A stretch of DNA of 27,751 bases. Source: DATFES01 sp035457725 (GTDB lineage Bacteria > Pseudomonadota > Alphaproteobacteria > CACIAM-22H2). The position numbers and the translations under genes are program-made. How positions within the stretch are numbered: the first letter of the stretch is position 1; each line of letters begins with the position of its first letter. Positions 7,529 through 14,879 of this stretch are shown in pieces. The notes beneath the pieces were generated by a model. That model did not search any database. It was not told the DNA's origin and saw nothing but the letters and a program-made list of their open reading frames with translations. The stretch covers positions 1-27,751 of the forward strand of contig DATIBC010000009.1 in NCBI GenBank assembly GCA_035457725.1, read 5' to 3'.

Positions 7529-8158
7529 GTGGTGCATCGAAACGCGAAAGGCGGCTTCCTCGCTCGGGCGTCGGCGGCCGCCGCGTGGTTGGCGATTGTG
7601 GCGATTATCGCGGGCGGATCAAGCCCTTCCGCCATCGGCGCGGAGCCGCCCGCGTTCGGCGGCGCCATCCAGCCCTATCGTCCGTTGCCCGAAGCAAAAG
7701 GCCATGACGATCTAGTCTTCGAATCGCTCGATGGCCTGCCGCGCCCGCTGTCGAGCTTTCGAGGCAAAGTGGTTCTCCTGAATTACTGGGCGACATGGTG
7801 CGCGCCTTGCATCGAGGAAATGCCGTCGCTCGACCGCTTGCAGGCAAAGCTCGGCGGGCCGGCGTTCGAGGTGGTGGCGGTGTCGATCGACCGCCAGGGG
7901 CGCAAGACCGTCGAGCCGTTCATCGAGCGGCTTGGGCTCAAGCGGTTGACGATCCTGCTCGATCCGAAGGGCGCGACCTCGCGCGCGCTCGGGCTGCGCG
8001 GCCTACCGACGACGCTGGTCATCGATCGCGAAGGCCGCGAGCTTGGCCGCCTCGAAGGCGAGGCGCAATGGGATTCCGACGCGGCCGAAGCGCTGCTACG
8101 GCACTATATTGAAACTGGCGCCGCCGCTAATTCGGGTTCTGCCGCAGATAAGCGATGA
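7529..8158 (+). CDS. tlpA: TlpA-like membrane-anchored thiol:disulfide oxidoreductase
   Basis: This periplasmic thioredoxin-fold protein has an N-terminal membrane anchor or signal (about residues 12-30) and the active site WATWCAPC (C91 and C94) in the family context NYWATWCAPCIEEMPSL. The cis-Pro region RGLPTTLVIDREG follows. TlpA proteins reduce thiols of cytochrome c oxidase assembly factors, including SCO1 and the CuA site, or apocytochromes; a sco1 gene is only about 1.6 kb downstream. The start is GTG at 7529, chosen because GGGAG ends eight bases upstream; the adjacent GTG at 7532 is equally possible. The 3' end overlaps the convergent cytochrome c gene by 32 bases. Confidence 0.9.
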   Translation: MVHRNAKGGFLARASAAAAWLAIVAIIAGGSSPSAIGAEPPAFGGAIQPYRPLPEAKGHDDLVFESLDGLPRPLSSFRGKVVLLNYWATWCAPCIEEMPSLDRLQAKLGGPAFEVVAVSIDRQGRKTVEPFIERLGLKRLTILLDPKGATSRALGLRGLPTTLVIDREGRELGRLEGEAQWDSDAAEALLRHYIETGAAANSGSAADKR

Positions 8159-8552
8159 TGTTGGCGCGCTCATCGGCCTTGGGCAGCATGAACACCATGC
8201 GCGTCTTGGCGTCCGGCTTGCCGAGATAGTCGACCAGGAACTTGCGCGGATTGGCGAGGTATTTGTCCAACGCCTCCTCGTTCCACGACAGACCCTTCAT
8301 CCCGGCGTCGGGATACTCGGCTGAATAGTTAAAGCCCGCCACTGCGCCGGCCTTGCGCCCGAATACCCCGGCGAGCGACGGGCCGATCTTGTTCTTGCCC
8401 GGCTCGAGCGTGTGGCACTGCTTGCAACGAGCGAACACTTTTTGGCCTGCTGCCGGATCGGCGGCAGGCGCTTCGTGCGCCGATACCGCGATGATTGCGC
8501 CGCTGATAAGCAATGCGGCGCGCGCCGTTCTCCAAGCCATCCTGTGTCTCAT
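8127..8552 (-). CDS. Class I c-type cytochrome, periplasmic
   Basis: The 141-residue product has a signal peptide (hydrophobic core about 12-25, APAADPAAG cleavage region), one heme motif CKQCH (43-47) and a C-terminal segment TRMVFMLPKADERANIIAYL, in which M119 is the likely axial ligand. This is the layout of soluble cytochrome c2/c552-like electron carriers. ATG codons at 8552 and 8540 both give a usable signal peptide, and neither has a strong ribosome site. The gene is transcribed away from the SCO1 cluster and its end overlaps tlpA by 32 bases in antisense. Its place between tlpA and the copper cluster suggests a respiratory or thiol-redox context. Confidence 0.92.
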   Translation of the reverse strand: MRHRMAWRTARAALLISGAIIAVSAHEAPAADPAAGQKVFARCKQCHTLEPGKNKIGPSLAGVFGRKAGAVAGFNYSAEYPDAGMKGLSWNEEALDKYLANPRKFLVDYLGKPDAKTRMVFMLPKADERANIIAYLRQNPN

Positions 8553-8574
8553 TCGTTGTCACGGGGTGCGAGCG

Positions 8575-8728
8575 GGTCGGATATTGCCCGGACCTTCGCC
8601 GAATGCCGCTCAATACCTCGCGATGCGGATCAAAATTCCGTGAGACAAGTCCGATATTCGCGCCGGCTCCGTAGTTTCACGCGTAATTGAATTCGCATCG
8701 CTCGGTCGCGGGTCGATATTCGCCGGTG
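8575..8728. promoter_or_regulatory. Three imperfect GATATT-type direct repeats in a divergent intergenic region
   Basis: The gap between the cytochrome c gene and the secreted Cys/His protein gene holds GGATATTGCCCGG (about 8579-8591), CGATATTCGCGCCGG (about 8651-8665) and CGATATTCGCCGG (about 8714-8726). They share GATATTSSCC-like cores on the same strand. They could be operator sites for a regulator of the flanking genes, but no known box is matched. No confident -35/-10 pair was found here. Confidence 0.35.
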
Positions 8729-8763
8729 GACGGCGGCGCAATCACGACATGGAGGCGAAACGG

Positions 8764-9195
8764 ATGCGCGCAAGGCTGATAGCGTCCGCAGCCCTTGCTT
8801 TGAGCATTGGGCTTGCGGCGGGCGATGCGCTTGCCGCCGGCAAGCGGGTCAAACTTACCGGCGAGATCATCGATTCGTTCTGCGTCGTTTCCGGCATCAT
8901 GTTCGGACTCGGAACGGCGCATCATCAATGCGCGGTGTGGTGCGCCGTCGGCGGCGTGCCGGTCGGCATCCTCGGCGATGACGGCAAGGCCTATCTCATC
9001 CTCAAGGTCGAAGGCGACGACACGAACCTCGCGCCGCAGACGCTGGTCAATATCCAGACGCACAAAGTCACCGTCGACGGCGAGTTGCACGTGCGCGACG
9101 GGGTGAACTACCTGCTGATCAGCCAGGTCCTGGCCGACGAGGGGATCGTCAACAAGACACATGCCGAGCACGGCATCGTGCCGTTCGGGGAGTGA
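8764..9195 (+). CDS. Secreted Cys/His-rich protein of unknown function next to SCO1
   Basis: The 143-residue product starts at the ATG at 8764, preceded by GGAGG at good spacing; an in-frame ATG at 8749 lies before that ribosome site and is less likely. A signal peptide runs to about residue 25 (GDALAAG). The mature part has C40 in GEIIDSFC and then the dense cluster HHQCAVWCA, giving H53, H54, C56 and C60. C56 and C60 have the CxxxC spacing also used by SCO1 to bind copper. The rest is beta-rich (DGKAYLILKVEG, KVTVDGELHV), perhaps an OB-like barrel. I do not recognise a named family. Metal binding or thiol redox is inferred from the residues and from the neighbouring sco1. Confidence 0.8.
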   Translation: MRARLIASAALALSIGLAAGDALAAGKRVKLTGEIIDSFCVVSGIMFGLGTAHHQCAVWCAVGGVPVGILGDDGKAYLILKVEGDDTNLAPQTLVNIQTHKVTVDGELHVRDGVNYLLISQVLADEGIVNKTHAEHGIVPFGE

Positions 9196-9199
9196 GCGA

Positions 9200-9721
9200 A
9201 TGAACAAGTTTGGCTTATGGGCCGCCGCAGCGGGCTTTGCGATGATCGCCGCCGGTGGCGTCAAGGCAGCCGAAAGCTGGGGGCTCGAAGGCGAGGAGGA
9301 AGCCGAGGTTGCCGGCCGCGTGGTCGATGTCCTGGTCGAGCTTACGGGAAAGCACGCGCTCGCCAATTGCGGCGCCGGCACGCGACAGCTCGGCATCAAA
9401 ACCGCCGACGGGAAACTGGTCGTCGTCGGCAAGGATGCTTCGCCATTCGGCGGGGCCACGTTCGATCTACTGCCGTATTGCGGAAAAGACGTTGTCGCCG
9501 ATGGACTTTTCACGGCGAAACACAGCCTCCGCTTCTTCGTCGTTCAGCAGGTGAAAGCCACGGGCGCCAAGGAGTTCGTCGAAGCCAACAAATGGCTTGG
9601 GCATTGGGCCAAGGCCAACAAGCTCAAGGAAGACGACGAAAAAGTCGAGGAATGGTTCCGTCACGATGCGAGGGTCAAAGCGATTATCGATCGCGACGGC
9701 AAGCTCGGCACCAAGGAGTAG
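9200..9721 (+). CDS. Secreted protein of unknown function in the SCO1 cluster
   Basis: The protein has 173 residues, with a signal peptide to about residue 23 (GGVKAAES). The mature part has an acidic start (EGEEEAEVAGRVVDV), a beta-rich core with two Cys (C57 in ANCGAG and C94 in LPYCGKDVV), and a charged helical C-terminus (about 125-173). The order of features, [VI][VI]D, then Cys, then DGK strand, then K-x-VxxDG strand, resembles the upstream 143-residue protein, so the two may share a fold. The start lies four bases after the upstream stop, and a GGGGAG run inside the upstream gene serves as ribosome site, so the genes are very probably one operon. No function can be assigned. Confidence 0.78.
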   Translation: MNKFGLWAAAAGFAMIAAGGVKAAESWGLEGEEEAEVAGRVVDVLVELTGKHALANCGAGTRQLGIKTADGKLVVVGKDASPFGGATFDLLPYCGKDVVADGLFTAKHSLRFFVVQQVKATGAKEFVEANKWLGHWAKANKLKEDDEKVEEWFRHDARVKAIIDRDGKLGTKE

Positions 9722-9734
9722 CGGGGCGCGGCGC

Positions 9735-10412
9735 ATGATCGGGCGCTTGGTCGCCGCCGCGGCGATCGCTTTCGTCGCCGCGGCGCCGGCGGCGTCGGCG
9801 CATGGGGTGAAGCATCAAACCGGCGCTGGGAGGCAGGATGCCCCGGTTGCCGTCGCGCCGCCGCCCGAGGCCGTCGGGAAGACCACGCTCGAAAAAGGCG
9901 ATCTCGGCGCGCTGCCGGGGTTCGGCGGGCCGTTCGATCTCGTCGATCAGCACGGCGTCCGGCGAAGCGACAAGGATTTCCGCGGCCGTTTCATGCTGGT
10001 CATGTTCGGTTTCACCGAGTGCGTCGATATCTGCCCGGTCGAACTGTCAGCGATCTCGCAGGCGATGGATCTCCTTGGCAACGATGGCGAGCATTTAACG
10101 CCGATCTTCATCACCGTCGATCCGCAGGTCGACACGCCGGCCCGGCTGAAGGAATTCCTGGCGAATTTTCATCCGGCGATCGTCGGGCTGACGGGAGCCG
10201 CCGAGCAACTCAACGCCACCCTCAAGGCGTACCGTGCGCAAGTCGCCCGACTCAACGACCGATCCGATCGGACGACCGGCAAGAACAAGTTCGGGCACAC
10301 CTCCTTCTTGTATCTTATGGGCCCCGACGGAGGTTTCCGATCGTTGTTCCTGGTCAATCCGTCGGCCGAGGAAATCGCCGGGCGCGTGCGGAAATACCTC
10401 GCTGCTTCCTGA
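9735..10412 (+). CDS. sco1: SCO1/SenC-type copper chaperone
   Basis: SCO proteins are periplasmic thioredoxin-fold copper carriers needed to build the CuA site of cytochrome oxidase, or they act in copper-linked redox control. The 225-residue product has an N-terminal signal or anchor (about 5-22), a short Pro-rich linker, and the family copper site: CxxxC in TECVDICPVE (C96, C100) and the distal His in KFGHTSFLYL (H188). FGGPFDLVDQHG and TPIFITVDPQVDTP are also typical. All copper ligands are intact. The gene follows the two secreted unknown proteins with a 13-base gap and precedes the DUF547 gene, consistent with an envelope copper/redox operon. Confidence 0.94.
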   Translation: MIGRLVAAAAIAFVAAAPAASAHGVKHQTGAGRQDAPVAVAPPPEAVGKTTLEKGDLGALPGFGGPFDLVDQHGVRRSDKDFRGRFMLVMFGFTECVDICPVELSAISQAMDLLGNDGEHLTPIFITVDPQVDTPARLKEFLANFHPAIVGLTGAAEQLNATLKAYRAQVARLNDRSDRTTGKNKFGHTSFLYLMGPDGGFRSLFLVNPSAEEIAGRVRKYLAAS

Positions 10413-10434
10413 CCCACGCCGGATCGGCGCGGTC

Positions 10435-11265
10435 GTGACGCGAATCGTGGTCGCGGCGGTCATCACCGCGTCGCTCGCCATGTGCTCCGATATCGAGCGC
10501 GCCTTGGCGCCCGCGGCCGAGCCATGGCCACGCTGGGAGGCCCACGATCCGGCGTCGACGCTGGTTATCGACCATACGCCTTGGGCGCGATTCGTCGCCG
10601 CTTACGGCGCCGAGGATCCGAGCGGCGTCGTCCGCGTCGCCTATTCGCGGGTGTCTGCGGAGGACCGTTTGACCCTTGGCGCGTATATCGAGCGCCTCGC
10701 GGCAAGCCCGGTATCGCGCCTGTCGCGCGACGAGCAATTCGCCTATTGGGTCAATCTGTACAACGCGCTCACGGTCAAGGTCGTACTCGATCATTATCCG
10801 CTGCGCAGCATACTCGACGTCACGTTGTCGACGGCGCTGTTTCCGATCGGACCATGGTCGACCAAGATCATCGCCGTCGAAGGCGAGCGTCTGTCGCTCG
10901 ACGACATCGAGCATCGCATCTTGCGACCCATCTGGCGCGATCCGCGCATCCATTACGTCGTCAATTGCGCTTCGCTCGGCTGCCCCAATCTTCCTCTGAA
11001 GCCGATCGATGCGCGCCGGCGCGAAGCGGCGCTCGACGCCGCGGCGTACGCCTACGTTAACCATCCGCGCGGGGCGCGGGTCGACGGCTCCAGCGTCGCG
11101 GTCTCGAGTCTTTTCGTCTGGTACCAGGAAGACTTCGGCGGCGACGACGCGGGCGTGCTGGCGCATCTTAAGCGTTATGCGCTACCGCCGTTGGCCGACG
11201 CGCTTGCCACCGTCGAACGCATCGCCGATGGCGGCTACGACTGGTCGCTCAACGACCTCCGCTGA
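10435..11265 (+). CDS. DUF547 domain protein, exported
   Basis: The 276-residue product has a DUF547 domain, shown by FAYWVNLYNALTVKVVLDHYP, cut here to YWVNLYNALTVKV, by the NCASLGCPNL motif and by SLFVWYQEDFGG. The start is taken as the GTG at 10435, 22 bases after sco1. This gives a short hydrophobic N-terminus (RIVVAAVITASLAMCSD) whose Cys could be a lipidation site, although the lipobox LAMC is not ideal. The conserved NCAS/CP segment of this family has been noted as reminiscent of Cys proteases, but no activity is established. Genes of this family often occur near redox or envelope genes. The end overlaps the convergent glycosyltransferase by 31 bases. Confidence 0.85.
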   Translation: MTRIVVAAVITASLAMCSDIERALAPAAEPWPRWEAHDPASTLVIDHTPWARFVAAYGAEDPSGVVRVAYSRVSAEDRLTLGAYIERLAASPVSRLSRDEQFAYWVNLYNALTVKVVLDHYPLRSILDVTLSTALFPIGPWSTKIIAVEGERLSLDDIEHRILRPIWRDPRIHYVVNCASLGCPNLPLKPIDARRREAALDAAAYAYVNHPRGARVDGSSVAVSSLFVWYQEDFGGDDAGVLAHLKRYALPPLADALATVERIADGGYDWSLNDLR

Positions 11266-11987
11266 GCGGAGCGCGGCGTGCGGCCGGACCGTGCGTCATA
11301 GATGCGGCGCATCGTCTCGCCGTCGAATCCGAGGGCGTACATCGCATGCAGCAGCAGCCAGCGTGCGACGATCTCCGCCGGCCGGCGATCGGCGAATCGC
11401 CGCGACGACGTGACCAGCGCCGGCTTGGCGACATGTACCAACGCGCCGCGTCGGCGAAGACGGCGAACGAAATCATGATCTTCCATGATGGCGAGCGGCT
11501 GGAACCCTCCCGCGCCATCATAGGCGTCCCGGCGTACGAAGATGCCGGAGTCGCCGTAAAACAGCCCCAGGCGCCGGATGAAGGCGTAGAACCGCGTCAA
11601 GAGGCGACTGAACTTATCGTCGCCGGCAAAGACAAGGCAGAAGTTTCCACCAGGGCTGGCCGGCGCACGGTCGAGCGAGGTTCGCAATGCCGCGAGGCCG
11701 TCGGCGGGAAAGATCGTATCGGCATGCAGGAACAACAGCACGTCGCCCCTGGCCGACGCCGCGCCGGCAGCGAGCTGCCGGCCCCGGCCCTGCGGCGCGC
11801 GCACGACGCGCGCGCCCGCCGCCCGCGCCATCGCCGCGGTGCCGTCTGGGCTGTCGCAATCGACGACGATGATCTCATGGCGCTCGCGCTGGTCAGCGAG
11901 GGATCGCAGCAAACGAGGCAGCGTCGCCGCCTCATTACGGGTCGGCACGATAACCGAGATAAGGCGCTCAGGCGCCGGGTTGCTCAC
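11235..11987 (-). CDS. TIGR04283-type family 2 glycosyltransferase (arsenosugar-type)
   Basis: The 250-residue soluble protein has a GT-A fold: ISVIVPTRNEAATLPRLL (10-27) binds the nucleotide sugar, VVDCDSPDGT follows, the DxD-equivalent is FLHADT, and the acceptor side has YGDSGIFVRRDAY and IMEDHDFVRRL. This pattern and length fit the TIGR04283 subfamily, members of which are often linked to arsenosugar synthesis. No partner gene such as a radical SAM ArsS or a TIGR04282 protein is present here, so the substrate is uncertain. The C-terminus overlaps the convergent DUF547 gene by 31 bases. Confidence 0.88.
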   Translation of the reverse strand: MSNPAPERLISVIVPTRNEAATLPRLLRSLADQRERHEIIVVDCDSPDGTAAMARAAGARVVRAPQGRGRQLAAGAASARGDVLLFLHADTIFPADGLAALRTSLDRAPASPGGNFCLVFAGDDKFSRLLTRFYAFIRRLGLFYGDSGIFVRRDAYDGAGGFQPLAIMEDHDFVRRLRRRGALVHVAKPALVTSSRRFADRRPAEIVARWLLLHAMYALGFDGETMRRIYDARSGRTPRSAQRRSLSDQS

Positions 11988-12068
11988 ATCGCCGATTATC
12001 GCGGCAAGCGGCCGAGTGCGCCGTCAATTTTTCGTGCGAACGGCCCGGCGATGACGCCGGCCTTGCGT

Positions 12069-12941
12069 TCAGCGCGTCGGTACCGGCTTTTCGCTGGAAT
12101 AGTCGTAAAAGCCGCGCTTGGTTTTGCGCCCGAGCCAGCCAGCCTCGACGTATTTCACCAGCAGCGGACAGGGACGGTACTTGGAATCGGCCAATCCATC
12201 GTAGAGCACCTGCATTACCGCTAGGCAGGTGTCGAGGCCGATGAAATCGGCGAGCTCGAGCGGTCCCATCGGGTGATGCGCGCCGAGCTTCATCGCCGTG
12301 TCGATCGACTCGACGTTGCCGACGCCCTCGTAAAGCGTGTAGACCGCCTCGTTGATCATCGGCAGGAGGATGCGGTTGACGATGAAGGCCGGGAAATCCT
12401 CGGCCATCGCCGGCGTCTTGCCGAGCTTGACGGTCAGCTCACGGATTGCCTGGAACGTCTCTTCCGCTGTGGCGATGCCGCGGATCAATTCGACAAGCTC
12501 CATTACCGGCACCGGATTCATGAAATGCATGCCGATGAATTTGGACGGACGATCGGTCGAGGAGGCAAGCCGGGTGATCGAGATCGACGACGTGTTGGTG
12601 GCGATCAATGCGTCGGGGCGCAGCATCGGGCAGAGCTTCTTGAAGATCTCCCGCTTGATCGCCTCGTTTTCGGCGGCTGCCTCGATGACCAGATCGCAGT
12701 TCTTGAGAATCGCGTAATCGGTGCCGGTTGCGATACGCCTGAGCGTCGCCTCCTTGTCCTCGAGCTTGATCTTGTTGCGGGCGATTTGACGATCAAGATT
12801 GGCGGCGATGGCGGCGAGGGCCTTGGCGAGCTGCTCCTGGCTGACATCGAGCAGATGCACGTCGTGGCCGGTGAATGCGCAGACATGGGCGATTCCGTTG
12901 CCCATCTGGCCGGCACCGATGACGCCGATGGTCTTGATCAT
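12069..12941 (-). CDS. hbd: 3-hydroxybutyryl-CoA dehydrogenase
   Basis: The enzyme interconverts 3-hydroxyacyl-CoA (usually 3-hydroxybutyryl-CoA) and the 3-keto form with NAD(P). The 290-residue product has the Rossmann motif GVIGAGQMGNGIA (6-18), the catalytic region GMHFMNPVPVMELVE with H139, and the C-terminal dimerisation domain NRILLPMINEA. It is the short, single-function type. AGAGGA precedes the ATG at good spacing. It lies 52 bases after etfA on the same strand; the etfB-etfA-hbd order is frequent in alphaproteobacteria and implies a shared role in fatty acid, butyrate or polyhydroxybutyrate carbon flow. Confidence 0.95.
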   Translation of the reverse strand: MIKTIGVIGAGQMGNGIAHVCAFTGHDVHLLDVSQEQLAKALAAIAANLDRQIARNKIKLEDKEATLRRIATGTDYAILKNCDLVIEAAAENEAIKREIFKKLCPMLRPDALIATNTSSISITRLASSTDRPSKFIGMHFMNPVPVMELVELIRGIATAEETFQAIRELTVKLGKTPAMAEDFPAFIVNRILLPMINEAVYTLYEGVGNVESIDTAMKLGAHHPMGPLELADFIGLDTCLAVMQVLYDGLADSKYRPCPLLVKYVEAGWLGRKTKRGFYDYSSEKPVPTR

Positions 12942-12993
12942 GTGGTCCTCTTCGCGTTCGCTGTTCGCATTGTGCGCCGGATCGGCGGGAGTT

Positions 12994-13935
12994 TCATTTG
13001 CGGTCGGGAAGTGCTGCGGTCAATTCGGGCACGATCTTGAATAGGTCGCCGACCAGTCCGTAGTCGGCGACCTGGAATATCGGCGCTTCCTCGTCCTTGT
13101 TGATGGCGACAATCACCTTCGAATCCTTCATGCCGGCGAGATGCTGGATCGCGCCTGAGATGCCGACGGCGATGTAGAGGTCGGGGGCGACGATCTTGCC
13201 CGTCTGTCCGACCTGGTAGTCGTTGGGGACGAAGCCGGCGTCGACCGCGGCGCGCGACGCGCCGACCGCGGCGCCCAGTTTGTCGGCGAGCGCCTCGAGC
13301 AGCTTGAAGTTTTCGCCCGACTGCATGCCGCGACCGCCCGAGATGACGACCCGAGCCGAGGTCAATTCGGGCCGCTCTGATTTCGATAACTCCTGACGGA
13401 GGAATTTCGACAGTCCGGACTCGCTCGCCTCGGCGACCGGCTCGACCGTCGCCGACCCGCCGGTGGCTGCGGCGGCGGGAAACGCCGTGCCGCGCACGGT
13501 GACGAACTTGATCGAGTCGTTCGACCGCACCGTCGCCATCGCATTGCCGGCGTAAATGGGCCGAACGAACGTGTCGGGCGCGACTATCGCGACGATGTCG
13601 GAGATCTGCGCCGCGTCGATCAGCGCCGCGGCGCGCGGCAACACGTTCTTGCCGAACGTCGTAGCGGCGGCGAGAACGTGGCTATAACCGGGCGCCAATT
13701 TGGCGACCAACGGCGCGACGTTCTCGGCCAAGCCGTGGCCGTATGCCGGATGATCGGCGAGCTTGACCTTGGAGACCCCAGCGACTTTTGCCGCCGCGTC
13801 GGCAGCCGGTCGACAGCCCGCGCCGGCGACAAGGATCTCGATTTCGCCGCCAAGCTTCGCCGCGGCGTCCACCGCGTGGAGCGTCGCCGGCTTGAGCGCC
13901 GCGTTGTCGTGATCGGCGACGACGAGAACGGCCAT
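12994..13935 (-). CDS. etfA: Electron transfer flavoprotein, alpha subunit
   Basis: EtfA carries FAD and, with EtfB, takes electrons from acyl-CoA dehydrogenases to ETF:quinone oxidoreductase. The 313-residue product has the C-terminal FAD-binding region with VISGGRGM, the QVGQTGKIVAPDLYIAVGISGAIQH segment (seen as GQTGKIVAPDLY and ISGAIQH) and INKDEEAPIFQVADYGLVGD, all family hallmarks. The start ATG is one base after the etfB stop, with GAAGGTGA as ribosome site, so the two subunits are translated from one mRNA. Mcd, a likely electron donor, is encoded upstream on the same strand. Confidence 0.97.
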   Translation of the reverse strand: MAVLVVADHDNAALKPATLHAVDAAAKLGGEIEILVAGAGCRPAADAAAKVAGVSKVKLADHPAYGHGLAENVAPLVAKLAPGYSHVLAAATTFGKNVLPRAAALIDAAQISDIVAIVAPDTFVRPIYAGNAMATVRSNDSIKFVTVRGTAFPAAAATGGSATVEPVAEASESGLSKFLRQELSKSERPELTSARVVISGGRGMQSGENFKLLEALADKLGAAVGASRAAVDAGFVPNDYQVGQTGKIVAPDLYIAVGISGAIQHLAGMKDSKVIVAINKDEEAPIFQVADYGLVGDLFKIVPELTAALPDRK

Positions 13936-13936
13936 C

Positions 13937-14686
13937 TCAGATCACCTTCGCTTCGTTTACTAATTTGTCGATCAGCGCCGCGACATCCGGCAGCTTGGTG
14001 CCTGACTTGCGCTTTTCCGGCTCCTCCACCTTGAGCGTGACAAGGCGCGGCGATGGGTCGACCCGGAGCGCATCGGGAGTCAGCGTCTCGATCGGCTTCT
14101 TTTTCGCCTTCATGATGTTCGGCAACGACGCATAGCGCGGCTCGTTGAGGCGAAGATCGGTGGTGACCACGGCCGGCAGCTTGAGCTCGACCGTCTCGAG
14201 ACCGCCATCGACTTCACGGACCACTTCGATTGCGTCCGCGGCTGGCGCGAGCTTGGAGGCGAACGTGCCCTGCGGCCAGCCGAGCAGCGCGGCCAGCATC
14301 TGGCCGGTTTGATTGCAATCGTCATCGATCGCCTGCTTGCCGAGGATGACGAGGCGAGGACACTCCTTGTCGACGATCGCCTTCAAAAGCTTGGCGACGG
14401 CGAGCGGTTGAAGCTCGACATCGGTCTGCACCAGGATGCCGCGATCGGCGCCCATGGCGAGCGCGGTGCGGATCGTCTCCTGGCACTGGGCGGACCCCAT
14501 CGATACCGCGATGATTTCCTGGGCAACGCCCTTTTCCTTGAGCCTAACCGCCTCCTCGACGCCGATTTCATCGAACGGGTTCATCGACATCTTGACGTTC
14601 GCGGTCTCGACGCCGCTCTTGTCGGCCTTGACCCGGACCTTGACGTTGAAATCCACCACCCGCTTGACAGCGACCAGGACCTTCAT
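13937..14686 (-). CDS. etfB: Electron transfer flavoprotein, beta subunit
   Basis: The 249-residue product begins MKVLVAVKRVVDFNVKVRVK, the standard EtfB start; the frame extends upstream, but that part has no family similarity. It binds AMP and forms the heterodimer with EtfA. The recognition loop used to contact acyl-CoA dehydrogenases is seen as LPNIMKAKKKPI near residue 190-205, after LPAVVTTDLRLNEPRY. The ribosome site is weak (GAAAGA). The 193-base gap upstream of etfB separates it from the adenosyltransferase and may hold a promoter; it also contains an AAAAAAAGCTCG tract, but no clear -35/-10 pair was found. Confidence 0.97.
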   Translation of the reverse strand: MKVLVAVKRVVDFNVKVRVKADKSGVETANVKMSMNPFDEIGVEEAVRLKEKGVAQEIIAVSMGSAQCQETIRTALAMGADRGILVQTDVELQPLAVAKLLKAIVDKECPRLVILGKQAIDDDCNQTGQMLAALLGWPQGTFASKLAPAADAIEVVREVDGGLETVELKLPAVVTTDLRLNEPRYASLPNIMKAKKKPIETLTPDALRVDPSPRLVTLKVEEPEKRKSGTKLPDVAALIDKLVNEAKVI

Positions 14687-14879
14687 CGGCGATCTTTCGC
14701 TTGCTTGGTTGACGCGGCGCGGCGCAGCCCCAGGGCCCTGCGCCGACACACGAATACCAGTCTAACCCCCAGCGGTAGCTCGATTTTGAAGCGCTTTGCC
14801 GAGCTTTTTTTGCGGGTGCGAAGATAGGGCGCTGACACAGGCCTGTCAACGAAACCGGACCACAAATTGGGCAGGGTGC

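Noticed and set aside
11346..12224. 292-residue plus-strand frame across the glycosyltransferase
   Set aside because: Antisense to a recognised gene and runs into the hbd antisense; no domain.
14777..14811. AGCTCG/CGAGCT inverted repeat followed by seven T on the plus strand, resembling a terminator
   Set aside because: No plus-strand gene ends here; both neighbours read leftward, the stem is only six pairs and the loop is 17 bases. Possibly part of the etfB leader instead.
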